Assembly: GCA_028015205.1 (NCBI GenBank) | Contig: CM051517.1 | Coordinates: 60,635,455-60,699,454, forward strand | Direction of reading: 5' to 3' | Origin: Mytilisepta virgata | Lineage: Eukaryota; Mollusca; Bivalvia; Mytilida; Mytilidae | DNA: 64,000 bases | Shown: in pieces, positions 1-12,121 of the stretch | How the letters are laid out: every line of letters starts with the position of its first letter | Position numbering within the stretch: position 1 is the first letter of the stretch | Program-made: the position numbers and the translations under genes | The notes under the pieces: model-generated | What the model was told of the DNA's origin: nothing | The model's input: only the letters and a program-made list of their open reading frames with translations | The model's database searches: none

Positions 1-1380
1 TGAAAACCATTGAGATCCCCACCCTATAACCATATATATTATTACTCCTTATGATAAGACAAATCATTTGGTACCATAGTGGGGTCTGAGGGGGGTCATG
101 CCCCACCCCCTCAAATGATAAAATACTAAATATTCTGAAAACCATTGAGATCCCCACCCTATAACCATATATATTATTACTCCTTATGATAAGACGAATC
201 ATTTGGTACCATAGGGGGGTCTGAGAGGGGTCATGCCCCACCCCCTCAAACGATAAAATACTAAATATTCTGAAAACCATTGAGATCACCACCCTATAAC
301 CATATATATTATTACTCCTTATGATAAGACAAATCATTTGGTACCATAGTGGGGTCTGAGGGGGGTCATGCCCCACCCCCTCAAATGATAAAATACTAAA
401 TATTCTGAAAACCATTGAGATCCCCACCCTATAACCATATATATTATTACTCCTTATGATAAGACGAATCATTTGGTACCATAGGGGGGTCTGAGGGGGG
501 TCATGCCCCACCCCTTCAAATGATAAAATACTAAATATTCTGAAAACCATTGAGATCCCCACCCTATAACCATATATATTATTACTCCTTATGATAAGAC
601 AAATCATTTGGTACCATAGTGGGGTCTGAGGGGGGTCATGCCCCACCCCCTCAAATGATAAAATACTAAATATTCTGAAAACCATTGAGATCCCCACCCT
701 ATAACCATATATATTATTACTCCTTATGATAAGACGAATCATTTGGTACCATAGGGGGGTCTGAGGGGGGTCATGCCCCACCCCTTCAAATGATAAAATA
801 CTAAATATTCTGAAAACCATTGAGATCCCCAACCAATAACCATATATATTATTACTCTTTATGATAAGACGAATCATTTGGTACCATAGGGGGTCTGAGG
901 GGGGGGTCATGCCCCACCCCCTCAAATGACAAAATACTTATTATTCTGAAAACCATTGAGATCCCCACCCTATAACCATATATATTATTACTCCTTATGA
1001 TAAGACGAATCATTTGGTACCATAGGGGGTCTGAGGGGGGTCATGCCCCACCCCCTTAAATGACAAAATACTTATTATTCTGAAAACCATTGAGATCCCC
1101 ACCCTATAACCATATATATTATTACTCCTTATGATAAGACGAATCATTTGGTACCATAGGGGGTCTGAGGGGGGGTCATGCCCCACCCCCTTAAATGATA
1201 AAATACTTAATATTTCGAAAACCATTGTGATCCCCACCCTATAACCATATATATTATTACTCCTTATGATAAGACAAATCATTTGGTACCATAGGGGGGT
1301 CTGAGGGGGTTCATGCCCCACCCCCTCAAATGATAAAATACTAAATATTCTGAAAACCATTGAGATCCCAACCCAATAGT
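1..1380. repeat. Tandem array I, 135-bp satellite units
   Basis: Units begin with 'tgaaaaccattgagatcccc' at 1, 136, 271, 406, 541, 676, 811, 947, 1081, 1216 and 1351, so the period is 135 bp (134-136). The array starts at the window edge and therefore continues to the left. The last unit breaks off near 1380. Units 1-6 alternate between two types: one reads 'gacaaatc' with 'agtggggtc', the other 'gacgaatc' with 'agggggg', giving a 270-bp dimer repeated three times. Units 7-9 differ ('cttattattc' in 7 and 8, shorter G runs) and unit 10 is mixed. Each unit carries a G-rich then C-rich stretch around 'tcatgcccc'. Because 135 is a multiple of three, open frames run through the array without being genes. 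Confidence 0.97.
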
Positions 1381-1496
1381 GTTCTTCTTCCTCTTCTAAT
1401 CAAATTTTTTGTCCGGAACATAACTTTTTTGTTTCTTGAGCTAGCCTCATGATATTTGGAAGGTATATGCATCAGGTCAAGGCGGAGTGCAGAGTA
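1381..1496. other. Unique spacer between the two satellite arrays
   Basis: About 115 bp with no match to either array unit, running from T-rich sequence through 'tgtccggaacataac' to 'caaggcggagtgcagagta'. It separates two related arrays and may be the remnant of an insertion or of an older, more diverged unit. No coding or RNA signal is seen. Confidence 0.6.
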
Positions 1497-2135
1497 CCAC
1501 ATTTGGGTCCCTGGGGGTCAGTCCCCACCCCCTAGCCTACATTATCTTGGAAAGGGTTGAAATCCCAACCCTTAAACCATATATTTTATTATTCATGATA
1601 ACAAGACAAGTTGAATGCAGTATACATCTGAGCCCCGGGGGTCATCCCCTACCCCTCAAGACCAGAAACCTTAATTTATCTTAAAAATGGTTGAAATCCC
1701 CACCCCTAACCATATATTGTACTACTCATGGTTACAAGACGAGTTGAATGCAATATGCATCTTAGCCCTGGGGGTCATCCCCACCCCCTCAAAATCAGAA
1801 ACCTTATTTTATCTTAAAAATGGTTGGAATCCCCACCCCTAAACCATATATTGTACTACTCATGGTTACAAGACCAGTTGTATGCAATATACATCTTAGC
1901 CTTGGGGGTCATCCCCACCCCCACAAAATCAGAAACCTTATTTTATCTTAAGAATGGTTGGAATCCCCACCCCTAAACCATATATTGTACTACTCATGGT
2001 TACAAGACGAGTTGAATGCAATATACATCTTAGCCCTGGGGGTCATCCCCACCCCCCTCAAAATCAGAAACCTTAATTTATCTTAAAAATGGTTCAGATC
2101 CCTTCCCCAAAACTATATATTACCTTATTCATTCC
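1497..2135. repeat. Tandem array II, about 134-bp units related to array I
   Basis: The anchor 'gttgaatgcaatatacatc' recurs with start positions near 1610, 1743, 1877 and 2011, a period of 133-134 bp, with partial units at both ends. The unit order ('gaatccccacccctaa', 'ccatatattgtactact', 'atggttacaagacgag', 'ctgggggtcatccccacccc', 'tcaaaatcagaaacctta') follows array I block for block, but with many substitutions. Arrays I and II are therefore diverged subfamilies of one satellite. The first unit (1500-1610) and the last (after 2090) are the most diverged, as expected at array edges. Confidence 0.93.
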
Positions 2136-5100
2136 TTGTTGAAGCACATATCTGTAGGTAACTACATATATTATGTACCATAGCTCTTAATTTGCCACCT
2201 TGATGATCCCTAAAAAATGTTAAAAAAACTATGGGTATGGAAGGGGAGACATCAGTTTTAGCGTGCTAAAACAGTCCAGCATGCTGGACTCCTGTGACAA
2301 CAGTACCTCTAGTTGACAATCTGAATTTGTTTTCAAGAGTACTTGAATCTAAATTTATATTTTCATATTTCCTTTAATTGTTGAAAATACTTATTGGATG
2401 TGAAAGACGGGAAACGGTACTACAGTAACTTTATGCTCTTGTTTGAACTCTTGTATTTCGGGTAAGGATATATATAATCCACCATATCCCGCTATTATAT
2501 TAATTTAAAAATCCGAGAATAAAATAGTAGATTTTGCATTAAAATTACTAACAGAAATATAACCAGAATTTTCTATCTACTAATTTGGTCGTTTTTCTCT
2601 TTAATCAAAATACAGTTTAGATTTGAACAGACGACAGCGGATCGTGGATAATAGAATCTACAGCCTGCTTTTAAAAAAAAGTACGATCTCTGGTAATATT
2701 CAATGCTGCTGTTTTTACCACATTTTGGAGCTGTCCTTTTTGAAGCCCCTCCTTCCCCACAAAAACTGAAACGTTTTTCCCTGTTGTTTTGTAGTTTGTG
2801 ATTTGCGCTTTGTTTGTGTCATGTTTTTGTCCGAAGTTCTGTCGAATAGATGTCATTGATAACCTTTCCTGTTATCTTGTCTGTTCTTTATCCTATTACA
2901 AATTCCAGGTAAAACCACACAGATACAGATAACAGGTAACAACGTGACACATTCTAGAATCTATATATTTATCTAACCAAATGATCAAGACCCTCATATC
3001 AATAAAATTGTACTATTATGTCATATATAATGCAATATAATAACATAGTGCTTTATCATCATCTAAACAGAACACCGTTGTCAATTTTGAAGGTCTCCAA
3101 AACACGAACTTCATGTCATCTCGCCCTGTAACAATGTTTTTTCATATCTTTGTTTTGACATCTGAAAGACAAATGGTTCCTAAAAATGGCTCGTATTCTC
3201 GAAAGAATGTGGACAAACATATGTTTGATGTCTGATTGCTTTGAAATATACTTGATAAATGCTATCTTGATGTTTGCCCTAACAGTTTTTTTGTGTCTTG
3301 TAGATTTGTGATTGTGTTTTACATAATTGTCAGTGATAAATAAAGGGTTTGCCCACGAATGCGATTTGTCAGATCTATTTTGTCTCGTGCAATTTGTTTT
3401 TATACATGTACTTGTCATGATGATGAACGGTTTACTCCTTTTGCATGTAGTTGTACACTGACGTCATGAAATCCTTTAATTTCGTGAGAGCATTTCAAAC
3501 ACAAAGGCTTGTTTGTCCTTATTTACCATCATTTCACCAAATGAATAAAAAAAACCCTCAATTCCTTTAATTTTGTTACAGCATTTTATGGACAGATTCT
3601 TTGTTTCCTTTTCATACAGGTACATGAATATCATTCCAAAGAAAATAATAAAAATACAGAATCAAATCTTTAAACTTTTGACTCCCGATGAAAAACGGAT
3701 AAGAAAGATTTTCGGTACATATACATGAATATTATCGGTGGTAGGAGGGGGGTCCTGAGAACTAAATGAAAAAAAAATCAAGAAAAAGTTACAAGTTTAT
3801 CCGTCAGCAGATTTTATGATGCATTTTGACGTCCTCTCTTCTGTATCATCTTGTAACATGAACAACTATGGCCTCCTACCTCCTCACAAGTGCACGAGTA
3901 AATGAAACAGTATCTTCTATATTTTCGCTAAACCCTTGGGCTACAGGGCCTTATACTACAATCACCCCCCCCCCCCCCCCCCAATCAAAGTATACGATTG
4001 GTTTATAACTTGATATGGACAACTATTGACTTTTTTGCCAGTTCTAAGTACGATTTGAAAAAAAATACCAAAATTGACTATTTACACGGGTGATATGATG
4101 AGTTATTTACATTAAAATTTCAACACATTATAATAAACCATTAGAGAAATGTAAACATATTACTTCAAAAAGTTTTAAAATCCCGTTATGATTTATATCC
4201 AAACCATTACCACGCCTGAATAATTTATATCTCTATAATTCAATTAAATTTTCATGGTTAGTAAACGGAAAGACATTCGATAGCTATTATTTTAGTTCGT
4301 AAACATTATAGTTCTTTTTTTAAAAGCAATAATAATAAATATAAAGTTCAGCATTTTGAAATATTAAATGACTTTTTGTAGGTTTTGATGTCATTGAAAA
4401 GACTATTTTCCAATTGAAAATTAACTTATCATATCTCATATTACCAGGACAAGATCTTTAATGAAACGTACTTCAGGAATTTGACGTTTAATCCAATTTC
4501 ATAATTTAATTACCATATTGTTATTAGCTTTAAATTTTTGATAATTTTGTAGTTATTTAACCTTTAACCAGTCAATTTTTTCACGAGATCTTTGTCATCC
4601 CATTATGTCAACTTTTAACCGGTTACTTCCCTTATAATTCATTTATATTTTTATATAGTGTACTATAATTCATATTCCATAAACCACCAAGCTAAACGTA
4701 CAAGTAAAACTTTTATGTAATATATGATCCATCTTTGGAAGTATCCCTATAAATTCTCCAGAGATGATCCCCAGTTGCGGTTCCATGATGGTGAAAGGAG
4801 GGGGCATGGTGTTCCTATTTATGGACACATAGATACATTTATAAAAAATAATATGAATTTCGCATCAACCCCATTTTAGAATCTATATCAGAAACCAGAT
4901 ATGTAGAGTACTTTTATTTTCTTCTTTGGAAGTTATTATTAGCCGTTCTTAAGAGGACACATTCCCTTATAGATTTTGAAAAAAAACATTATATATAGAA
5001 AGTTTTTTAAATTTATCGAGAAATGACTAAAACGTAAGGAAAAATGGTCCTAGCCCTTTTTTTAACTTGTAAGTACAGCATTGTCGTTTGTCTAATGAAG

Positions 5101-5854
5101 TTAACATGACATTATTTTGCTCTTTTAAAGTCAGAACTAATTTGTATACGTGTACTGCATTTTCTAGCACATTGGCATGTACTGCATTGATAAACCGAGG
5201 AAGGAAATGCATAAAATATGGTTCTTCCATACTTTACGCCTACATTCTGTCCTCTATGATCTTCCTTGTTTTTGATCTTAGTCATATAAATTGACGTTCG
5301 GAACATTAAAATTTTAGTTTTAACTTTCACTTGTCAACTGTAATATATAATGGTCTTTTCTGAATGATATTTTAATGCAGACAAAAAAATCTTCCGACTT
5401 TTAATTGCAGCCTGATTTTAAATATTCTTTACGAAACTTTTACAAGAGGGCACATTAGAATAGAGATAGAATTCTGATCCGGTAAAGCTGTAATTCGTAA
5501 GAAAAAAGCAGACGACTGACATTATGAATCCTAAAATGGCTGATAGTTTTATGTTTAGCAATGACGGCTTCTATTTCAATCTTAATAGTAAACGTAATTG
5601 TGAATAAAGTGCTAAGATCCTGTTAACCCTTGTATCCGGACGGTGACAACCATTAAAAGTTGTTGATCAATAACAATTTCCGCTCATACCAAGATAAAAA
5701 TCAACGGATGACGTAAAATTTTGATTTTATGACGTCTTCTTCCGGTTTTTAACTTCAAGATGAGCGATCCACTAATACTAAAGATTACAATGAATACTTT
5801 GTTTGTGGTATCAAGAATATGAAAAGGCCGAATTTTGTTAGATATTTGTACAAG
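2136..5854. other. Gene-free A+T-rich stretch
   Basis: No coding region is supported. Open frames here are short (at most about 100 codons), overlap on both strands and carry no recognisable domain. The only structured items are a run of 18 C at 3965-3982 and scattered A or T runs. The composition changes little across the stretch. Confidence 0.6.
3965..3982 (+). repeat. Poly-C tract, 18 C
   Basis: An uninterrupted run of 18 cytosines follows 'actacaatca'. Shorter C runs on the same strand occur at 10060-10071, 10266-10276 and 12058-12067. The length of such runs is often unreliable in assemblies. Confidence 0.95.
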
Positions 5855-5932
5855 TTTATTGCATAACATTGAAGCAGTTAGCAATATATTTACTTTATTG
5901 CATAATATTGAAGCAGTGTGCAATATTTCTAG
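5855..5932 (+). repeat. Two-copy 39-bp tandem duplication
   Basis: 'tttattgcataacattgaag' at 5855 recurs as 'tttattgcataatattgaag' at 5894, and both are followed by 'cagt' and a 'gcaatat' block. The period is 39 bp, a multiple of three, which is why overlapping open frames on both strands pass through it. It looks like a local slippage duplication. Confidence 0.85.
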
Positions 5933-7804
5933 TTGTAAGAGTAAACACACGTTTTGTTCATTACTCTTCAATAAGTGCAATAATTTCGTCTCATCAAATG
6001 TGCTCAAGGCTAAGCATCCGGAAATCTTTAACTTCAGTAAACGGTCAAATAGATGCCACCCGTCTTTGCAAGTAGTCCATATTTTGAATTAAAAGACCAT
6101 TCCTGTTTTTTTTAGTTCTTAATTAGATTTTTCTGCATCACAAATTGTTCAACCAAAAGCGAGATTATAACAACACCAAACCAACACATGTGGATTTGCA
6201 GTCAATCAAGATTGGTCAAGACTTGTTAAGATTAGTTCAATTCAGATAACTTGCACAATTGTTCTGAACAGATATGGATCGCTTTGTTTTCATTGACTAC
6301 AAGTAATATGTCTTCTTTTTGGTCAAGACGGAAATGGTCGTTTAAGAGGAAAATGAACAATACCTTTACAGAATGTCATATTTTCCTAAACGATATGTTG
6401 GCCAGCGTGTAGGTATTTGAAATTGTGTGGATTGTCGTACAAGTCACATACAGTACAACGAGAACAAAAGAAGTGTGCGTACTTACTTTTTATGCACTCG
6501 TAACCATGTCACTGTGTGTACTCGTGCATTAATTACCGTATCCTCTAACGGACACGTCTTTGGTTTTCGTTGTGATGTATCTATTACTCGTACTGTAACT
6601 AAAAATTTTCGATATTTTTACCACGTGCCCCTCCATGAACTTTTTCAAAAGAAATCACAAATAAAAATAATTTTGGATTTCCTGACTGGAATTCAGAATT
6701 TGAAACCATATTAGATATCTATTTGTACTCTAAAGTTATTCTTTTGAAATTTGATTATATTTGAAAAGAAAATTTTATTCTGGATTTCAGTCAACTTTAT
6801 TTCGTTAAATTAATCGTTTTCCATATACATGTAATTTGAATGCATGAACCTGAATATAAATACCTTGTGGTTTGCACGCTTTACTTTAAAAAGCAAATAT
6901 TCAAATTCACTCATAATTCTTTTGTTCATTAAAACCAGAAGACTTCTAAAATTTCAATTCTTTATTTTTATTAATGAAAAATGCCAGCGTGTCTAAAAAT
7001 CCGAGTGTAAAATTAGTTTAAACATGCAAGTAACACAATATTTTACATCTGCATCATTTGGAACAAATAGTTTAATATTTCATATTTAGTTATGATCCGT
7101 CGTGCCCATTTGTGAGGGTCTAGACGGGTAATCTTTCTAATTTAAATATAAATGCTACGGTAATATTCGCCCCTTGGTACCCTTTTTCCTACAAATAACG
7201 ATTGTCCGTCTTAGGATTTCAAAACAAAAAAGCTTCTCCTTAAAATAAATCACAAAATCATTTGGAACCACTATTAGTATATCTCGTCTTATTTTTGAAA
7301 AGGGGAATAAACCATAGGACTCCTTACTTTCATTTATCATTTGAATTTATTAAAAAAAATGTTTTTACCTTTTTATTCATTGAAAGTTGAAGCAAAGAAG
7401 ATGTACTTTAACAAATTAAATGTACTTTAATTAATATCAGATGTACTTTTTGTCAGTTCAAAAATCAATATAAATTGTAAAAAGAATAGAAATTCCTATA
7501 ACCGTTGTATAATAACGAAAAGAAAATAAAACAAAATTCTCATAAATAAATGCTTATTATTTTCAGTTTATTCAAATTTTGGTATTATATAATAGCTGTT
7601 TTTGTTACATTCAAACGACAGATGAACTGAGCAGATGCATACAACAAATAAGAATTAAAAAAAAAACGTGGACTGTCATGGCTGTTTCACTGGTGCAACA
7701 CAGTCTTAGGCGTAATCGGTATCAAAGACTTTGTGAGTTAATCTCTTATATTCAATATTTCATGTCCGAATGGAAGAAATTTGAAATATACATGAAATTC
7801 TAAG
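5933..7804. other. Gene-free stretch
   Basis: No supported gene. The part at 6190-6370 resembles 59255-59430 in broken blocks ('cagtcaatcaa', then 'tcaagacggaaatggtcgt' against 'tcaagactgaaatgaccgt'), so it may hold an old dispersed repeat. The rest is A+T-rich without visible structure. Confidence 0.5.
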
Positions 7805-7829
7805 GATTGATTGATTGATTGATTGATTC
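7805..7829 (+). repeat. (GATT)n microsatellite
   Basis: About six perfect copies of GATT. Such tetranucleotide runs often sit at the 3' ends of molluscan short retroelements, but no element body is recognisable on either side here. Confidence 0.9.
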
Positions 7830-7988
7830 TAAGGTATTTTCAGTTTTTTTTTAGTTTTTTTTATTTTGATACATGTAATATAGAATCAAAAAGGAATTAT
7901 CAACAAGAATGCACGCGATGTCGTGCTAAGAGTACCCCCACTCGTAATTTATATCTAATATACGTATCTTTAGATTGTTATTTTAAAG

Positions 7989-8370
7989 TATCGGCAAGCA
8001 GGAATTAGATGTTTGACAGATTCGAAAAGTTCACACACGTTACAACTCATCATTGTGAAGTAATAATCATTGACCAAGTATGGAGCTATTCGGTTTAATA
8101 GTACTTGAGAAAAGTGTGATGAAATATTTTAAGTTCATTCAACATATTGAAATTGCAAAGTATCGGCAAACAAGAAGTAGGCGTCCGATAGGTCTGAAAA
8201 GTTCTCACACGTTACAACCTATCACTATTAAGCTGCAGACCAAATATAAAGCCATTCCATTTAGTAGTTTATGAGAAAATTGTGACTTAAATATTTGATG
8301 GGCGAACAGACGGTACGAACGAACGAACTGACAAGGTGAATGCAAAATAGCCCCCACTTATACAGTGGGC
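7989..8370 (+). repeat. Diverged two-unit tandem repeat, about 172 bp per unit
   Basis: 'tatcggcaagcagg' at 7989 and 'tatcggcaaacaag' at 8161 start two copies that share, in the same order, a 'gaaaagttc' to 'cacacgttacaac' block, a 'catcattgtgaag' or 'tatcactattaag' block and a 'gagaaa..tgtga' block. The second unit runs into 'acgaacgaacgaactg' and a hairpin-like 'cccccacttatacagtggg'. The layout (tandem unit, short GAAC run, closing stem) resembles dispersed repeats I know from mussels; that comparison is from memory. Confidence 0.7.
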
Positions 8371-8512
8371 GTATAATATTCGTAAAAAACTGAGTACAGT
8401 TCCTTGTGTACATTTGTAAATAATCACCAAACATTGGCAGCAATAGAACCGAACGTTGCCTTAACATTCATTTTAGCCAAACTTCAAGTAAGGTCAGCTT
8501 TGTCCGAAGAAT

Positions 8513-9485
8513 TTGAATAAAATTCTTTGATATCAATTTTGATGCACAAGATGTGTACATTTCGACTCATCAGTTTTGCTTATGTCTTAAAATGTTGAAA
8601 ACCAAAACAACAGCCCAACAAGTTGAAGATCAAATTTAAAAAATCAAAAATGACCAAAAGGGGTAAGGCCAAAACCATATAAGGACATAGCTATGCACAA
8701 GGAAGATACTCCTTAGTTTTTCACAAATTTTTAAAATTTTGTAAAAGTAAATTTTAAATACCAATTTCTGGCTAGTATCGAAATACAAGTAACAGAGCTG
8801 GGAATATCATCGGGAACTTGAATTCCACCAGCACTGTTATCGACTCAGTGTTACAAATAAAATTCTTTGATACCAATTTTGATGCGCAAGATGTGCAAAT
8901 TTCGTCGATTTATGACTCATCATTTGTGCTCATGGCCTAAAATTTAGGCTATCTTTTATGAATTTCTTAATACTTGATGTAGACTTTTAAATGTACTAAG
9001 GACTATGAACTACATGTGTACATGTACATGTAATTATTTTCAGTGCAGAATTATTAATATATAGTTATTTTTGGGTTTCGACCTGAATCTTTTAAAATCT
9101 TATTTTAAGTGGCCTTATTCGTGTACGTTCATTCTTTTGGATATACATCATTGTACATGTATATATGCATTACTCGACGTTATCCTGTAGACCAAAGGAT
9201 TCAAGTATTAAAATATTAATAAATCTTCAGCACTATTTAAAAGTAGTCCTCCTTATATAATGAATTATTACGCATGACTATTCTTTTTAAACTACTTTTG
9301 ACTGACAAGGTGCCCACATTTCATCGATTTATGACTCAAGGCCTAAAAATGTTAAAAATCGAATCAATAATTCAAAACATCGAAGAGCTAATTTGGATGT
9401 CAAATTGACCAAAAAGATAAAGCTAAAACTATCTAAGGACATAGCTTAGCCCAAGTTGGATATATGTACTCTTCAGCTTTAAAAA
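8513..9485 (+). repeat. Dispersed repeat family R4, three copies in a row
   Basis: Copies lie near 8513-8720, 8855-8945 and 9296-9485, all in the same orientation. Shared strings are 'aaaattctttgat', 'aattttgatgc.caagatg', 'catttc.tcgatttatgact', 'cctaaaat', 'tgaccaaaa' and 'aggacatagct'. The first and third are longest and diverged; the second is truncated. Related copies on the other strand lie at 21893-22042 and 48712-48800. No open frame is conserved between copies, so this looks like a non-coding element or the non-coding end of a larger one. Confidence 0.75.
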
Positions 9486-11271
9486 AATTAATTGAGAGCA
9501 CTAAAATATTGAAAAAGTGAAAAGGCTTACTGACGACCAAATCCAGTTATGGTTAAATTAAGATTAAGAAAATTGAAACATTTCTTTTGAACAAAATTGA
9601 AAACTAACTTAACTACAAAGTCTAAAGAAAAAACAGCATCCGTCTTAACACATTGATAACCAAATTTTATTGCGCAGGCAGCGTCTTAGTGTTTTTTGTT
9701 TTGGCTTGACCATCATTAGAGTAGGTCTGAACATCTGATTGTCAATATACGGGTAAAAGACAGCTTTTGATCACGGTACAGAAACGATATCTGTAATAGA
9801 TTTTCAAATTAAATTGTAATGTAAATGAATTGTGTATTGCCTTCAGCAATGATCTTATCGTCATCTCAAGGCTGAGTCTTATTAAGAGATTGTGGTCACT
9901 GTAAATTTAGTCGAGTTCTTCAGGCCATAAGTAAAATAAGTTGAAATGAGGGTCAATCAAAAAAAAAGTTTCAATAGATCAGATGGAATGTTGAATTAGG
10001 GACGATATCAAAAGTTGAATGTAGGATAAAAAACTTAATTCACATAGTTTTTTCACTGACCCCCCCCCCCCTCCTCTTAACTTAATTTGGGAAAAATTAA
10101 TTGACCAAAATGGGCATATGCTTTGAAAGTATACTTTTTGTATCGTGAGTCCTGTTTTTCCTTAGCTATGTATGTTTGTTCTGTATATTGACTTGGACAT
10201 CACTTGAATCCGTATTTTTCAATCCGAAAATCGATGTCGGATAACAAAACTTGCAGCGATTTTTACCCCCCCCCCCATGACCCCCACCCTTAATGATATG
10301 TTATTATGAATATAAAATATAATATTAATGGTCGCTTTCACTTTCTTATCCTTTTCAATGTAGTTAGCTGCTATAATAAGTCATATACAAATATTTTTCG
10401 AAATAGATTGTTTCGACTGATAATGTCTATATGATGAAGAACAAATGTTTTATTGTGATCACAAGTTGGCGTTATTTACAAATACATGTACAAAGCTGAC
10501 CCTCATCTTCCAAGTAAAATGAAACAAAAACGTCCGTATTTAGATTTGAAATTGATTTATTGTAGAAAATAACAGTGTATGTTTATTTATATACTATATT
10601 ACAAGCAGACGTCGAAGTTGTTTTTTTTTCTTCTATCGAACGTGAAGGCAAATCGTGTATATATTGGGGATCAAGGGCAATAATGTGGCAAAACTCTAAA
10701 GTTATTTCTACATAAAAAAAATTAATACAGAATGGTTTAAAATGGTAAAATTAAATCACTTGTGGTTAGATTTGAGGGTTTCACCCACTCTGTAACAAAA
10801 ATCATAAATCCGCGATTGATTCTCGTTAATTATCGTGTCAGATTATACTCTAGAACCCTGTTATATTTTCCGGTATTTTGCATTCTGGTCTGTCCATAAT
10901 CCTCTTACAGCTAAAAAAAATAATATTACGTAATTTTACTTTTATCTGATTTGCAGATTCGTCTCTATACATTTTTTGAAGTAAATCTGAATACCAACTT
11001 AATCTTTCTTGACTGCATCTCACCATGAAACCCAGAAGGATTAAGGAACAAAGATACTGTAATCCTGTGTTATTGACTTAAACTTTGAAGATCTCGGCTT
11101 TGGATTTTATCAGATTTTTTCTTTGTGGTATTAAGATATAATTTGAATATTTGTATTATTATAGTTTTTTTTAATCATATTAGACTTTTTTATTAATTGA
11201 TTACTAATTATTTAATTATATACTGCGATCATTTCAGGTAAATGAGTTTGCTTTGATCTCGTACATGTATC
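9486..11271. other. Gene-free stretch with two poly-C runs
   Basis: No coding region is supported. C runs lie at 10060-10071 and 10266-10276, the second followed by 'atgacccccaccctt'. Otherwise this is A+T-rich sequence without visible repeats. Confidence 0.6.
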
Positions 11272-11637
11272 ACAGTGTATAGGCGAACATTAGAGGACGC
11301 GGACATGTGAACCACGGGGCCACAGTTATTTGTCGGTTTTCAGCAGTCGCGGAGAAGAAAAGTAAGTATACCGCCGATTAAACTGGGTTTATCCGGCAAT
11401 GTTGAATGCCACGGAACTACATTGTAAGTGAAAAACATCGTTTCTTTTGGTTATAGACATGTATTACAAAAGTCTTTCGTTTTTGGCTAATACTTCGACA
11501 CTTTGTCACTAACTGATCTGTATTTAAGGTCAGAACGAATTTTTCATCTAATTTTCGCTTAATCTGACCGATTTTTGTAAATGAAAAGGCATGACGAGAA
11601 GGATACGTATTATCTCTTAACAATCATTTATAGCATT
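11272..11637 (-). repeat. Left arm of a large inverted duplication
   Basis: The reverse complement of this segment matches 12122-12402 in order: 'aatgctataaatgat', 'ccttctc', 'tgccttttcattnac', 'aaaatcggt', 'gatgttt' against 'ggtgttt' with 'ttcact', 'caacattgc.ggataaaccc' and 'ttcgcctatacac.gtg'. This arm holds about 60-80 bp more than the other (around 11283-11345, including 'gaccacgg'-like G+C-rich sequence), so one arm has gained or lost a piece. Open frames on opposite strands in the two arms give similar peptides, which is explained by this duplication and not by a gene. Confidence 0.85.
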
Positions 11638-11651
11638 TAGATGTAATTGAT

Positions 11652-11910
11652 TTGTTTAGTTGGGGTTTTACGCCGTTTTCAGCACATTTGGTTATTTCGC
11701 GGCGGCCAGTTTTTATTGGTGGAGGAATCCGGAGTACCCGGAGAGAACAACCGACCTTCGGTAGGAAAATTGGCAATCCTTGTCAATTAAGATTGGAGTC
11801 GAACACACCCCACCACAGGTGAGATTCGAACTCACAACCTCAGCGTTGACAGGCTAGTCATCATTAGTAGTCATGACGAACTACCAAGATCACTCGGCTA
11901 CCGAGGCCCC
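11652..11910 (-). mobile_element. tRNA-derived SINE, family 1, full length
   Basis: The element reads on the minus strand, with its tRNA-like head at 11910 and its tail at 11652. The head has box A-like sequence and a B box 'gagttcgaatc' (as its complement near 11823-11833). The body holds the family core 'tcctccaccaataaaaactg' and the 3' part 'tgctgaaaacggcgtaaaac', with a CAAA-type tail. It is flanked by a perfect 14-bp direct repeat, 'tagatgtaattgat', at 11638-11651 and 11911-11924, the mark of LINE-dependent insertion. It is a non-coding transcript element depending on a partner reverse transcriptase. Shared order with the copy at 41.7 kb confirms the family. The formal family name is not assigned. 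Confidence 0.95.
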
Positions 11911-12121
11911 TAGATGTAATTGATAACTGTCATTGATGTTACAAAAAAATATTTTAAAAGACACCATTTTACATCACATGTTAGTCGTAAAATGAAAATA
12001 ATAAATGAATTATCAGTTTATTGTAAGTGGAACATCCCCTGAAAAGACACCAGAGTTCCCCCCCCCCTTCCCAATAGACATACTGTTTAGGACTGAAAAA
12101 AGAAAGTTGCATGTACGTCTG

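Noticed and set aside
1010..1360. 116-codon minus-strand open frame with three near-identical 45-residue repeats
   Set aside because: It is the direct result of a 135-bp (3 x 45) satellite unit that happens to lack stops in this frame; the G-run length changes break it in neighbouring units.
1..2135. A CRISPR-like array
   Set aside because: Whole units of about 135 bp repeat without variable spacers, and the genome is eukaryotic.
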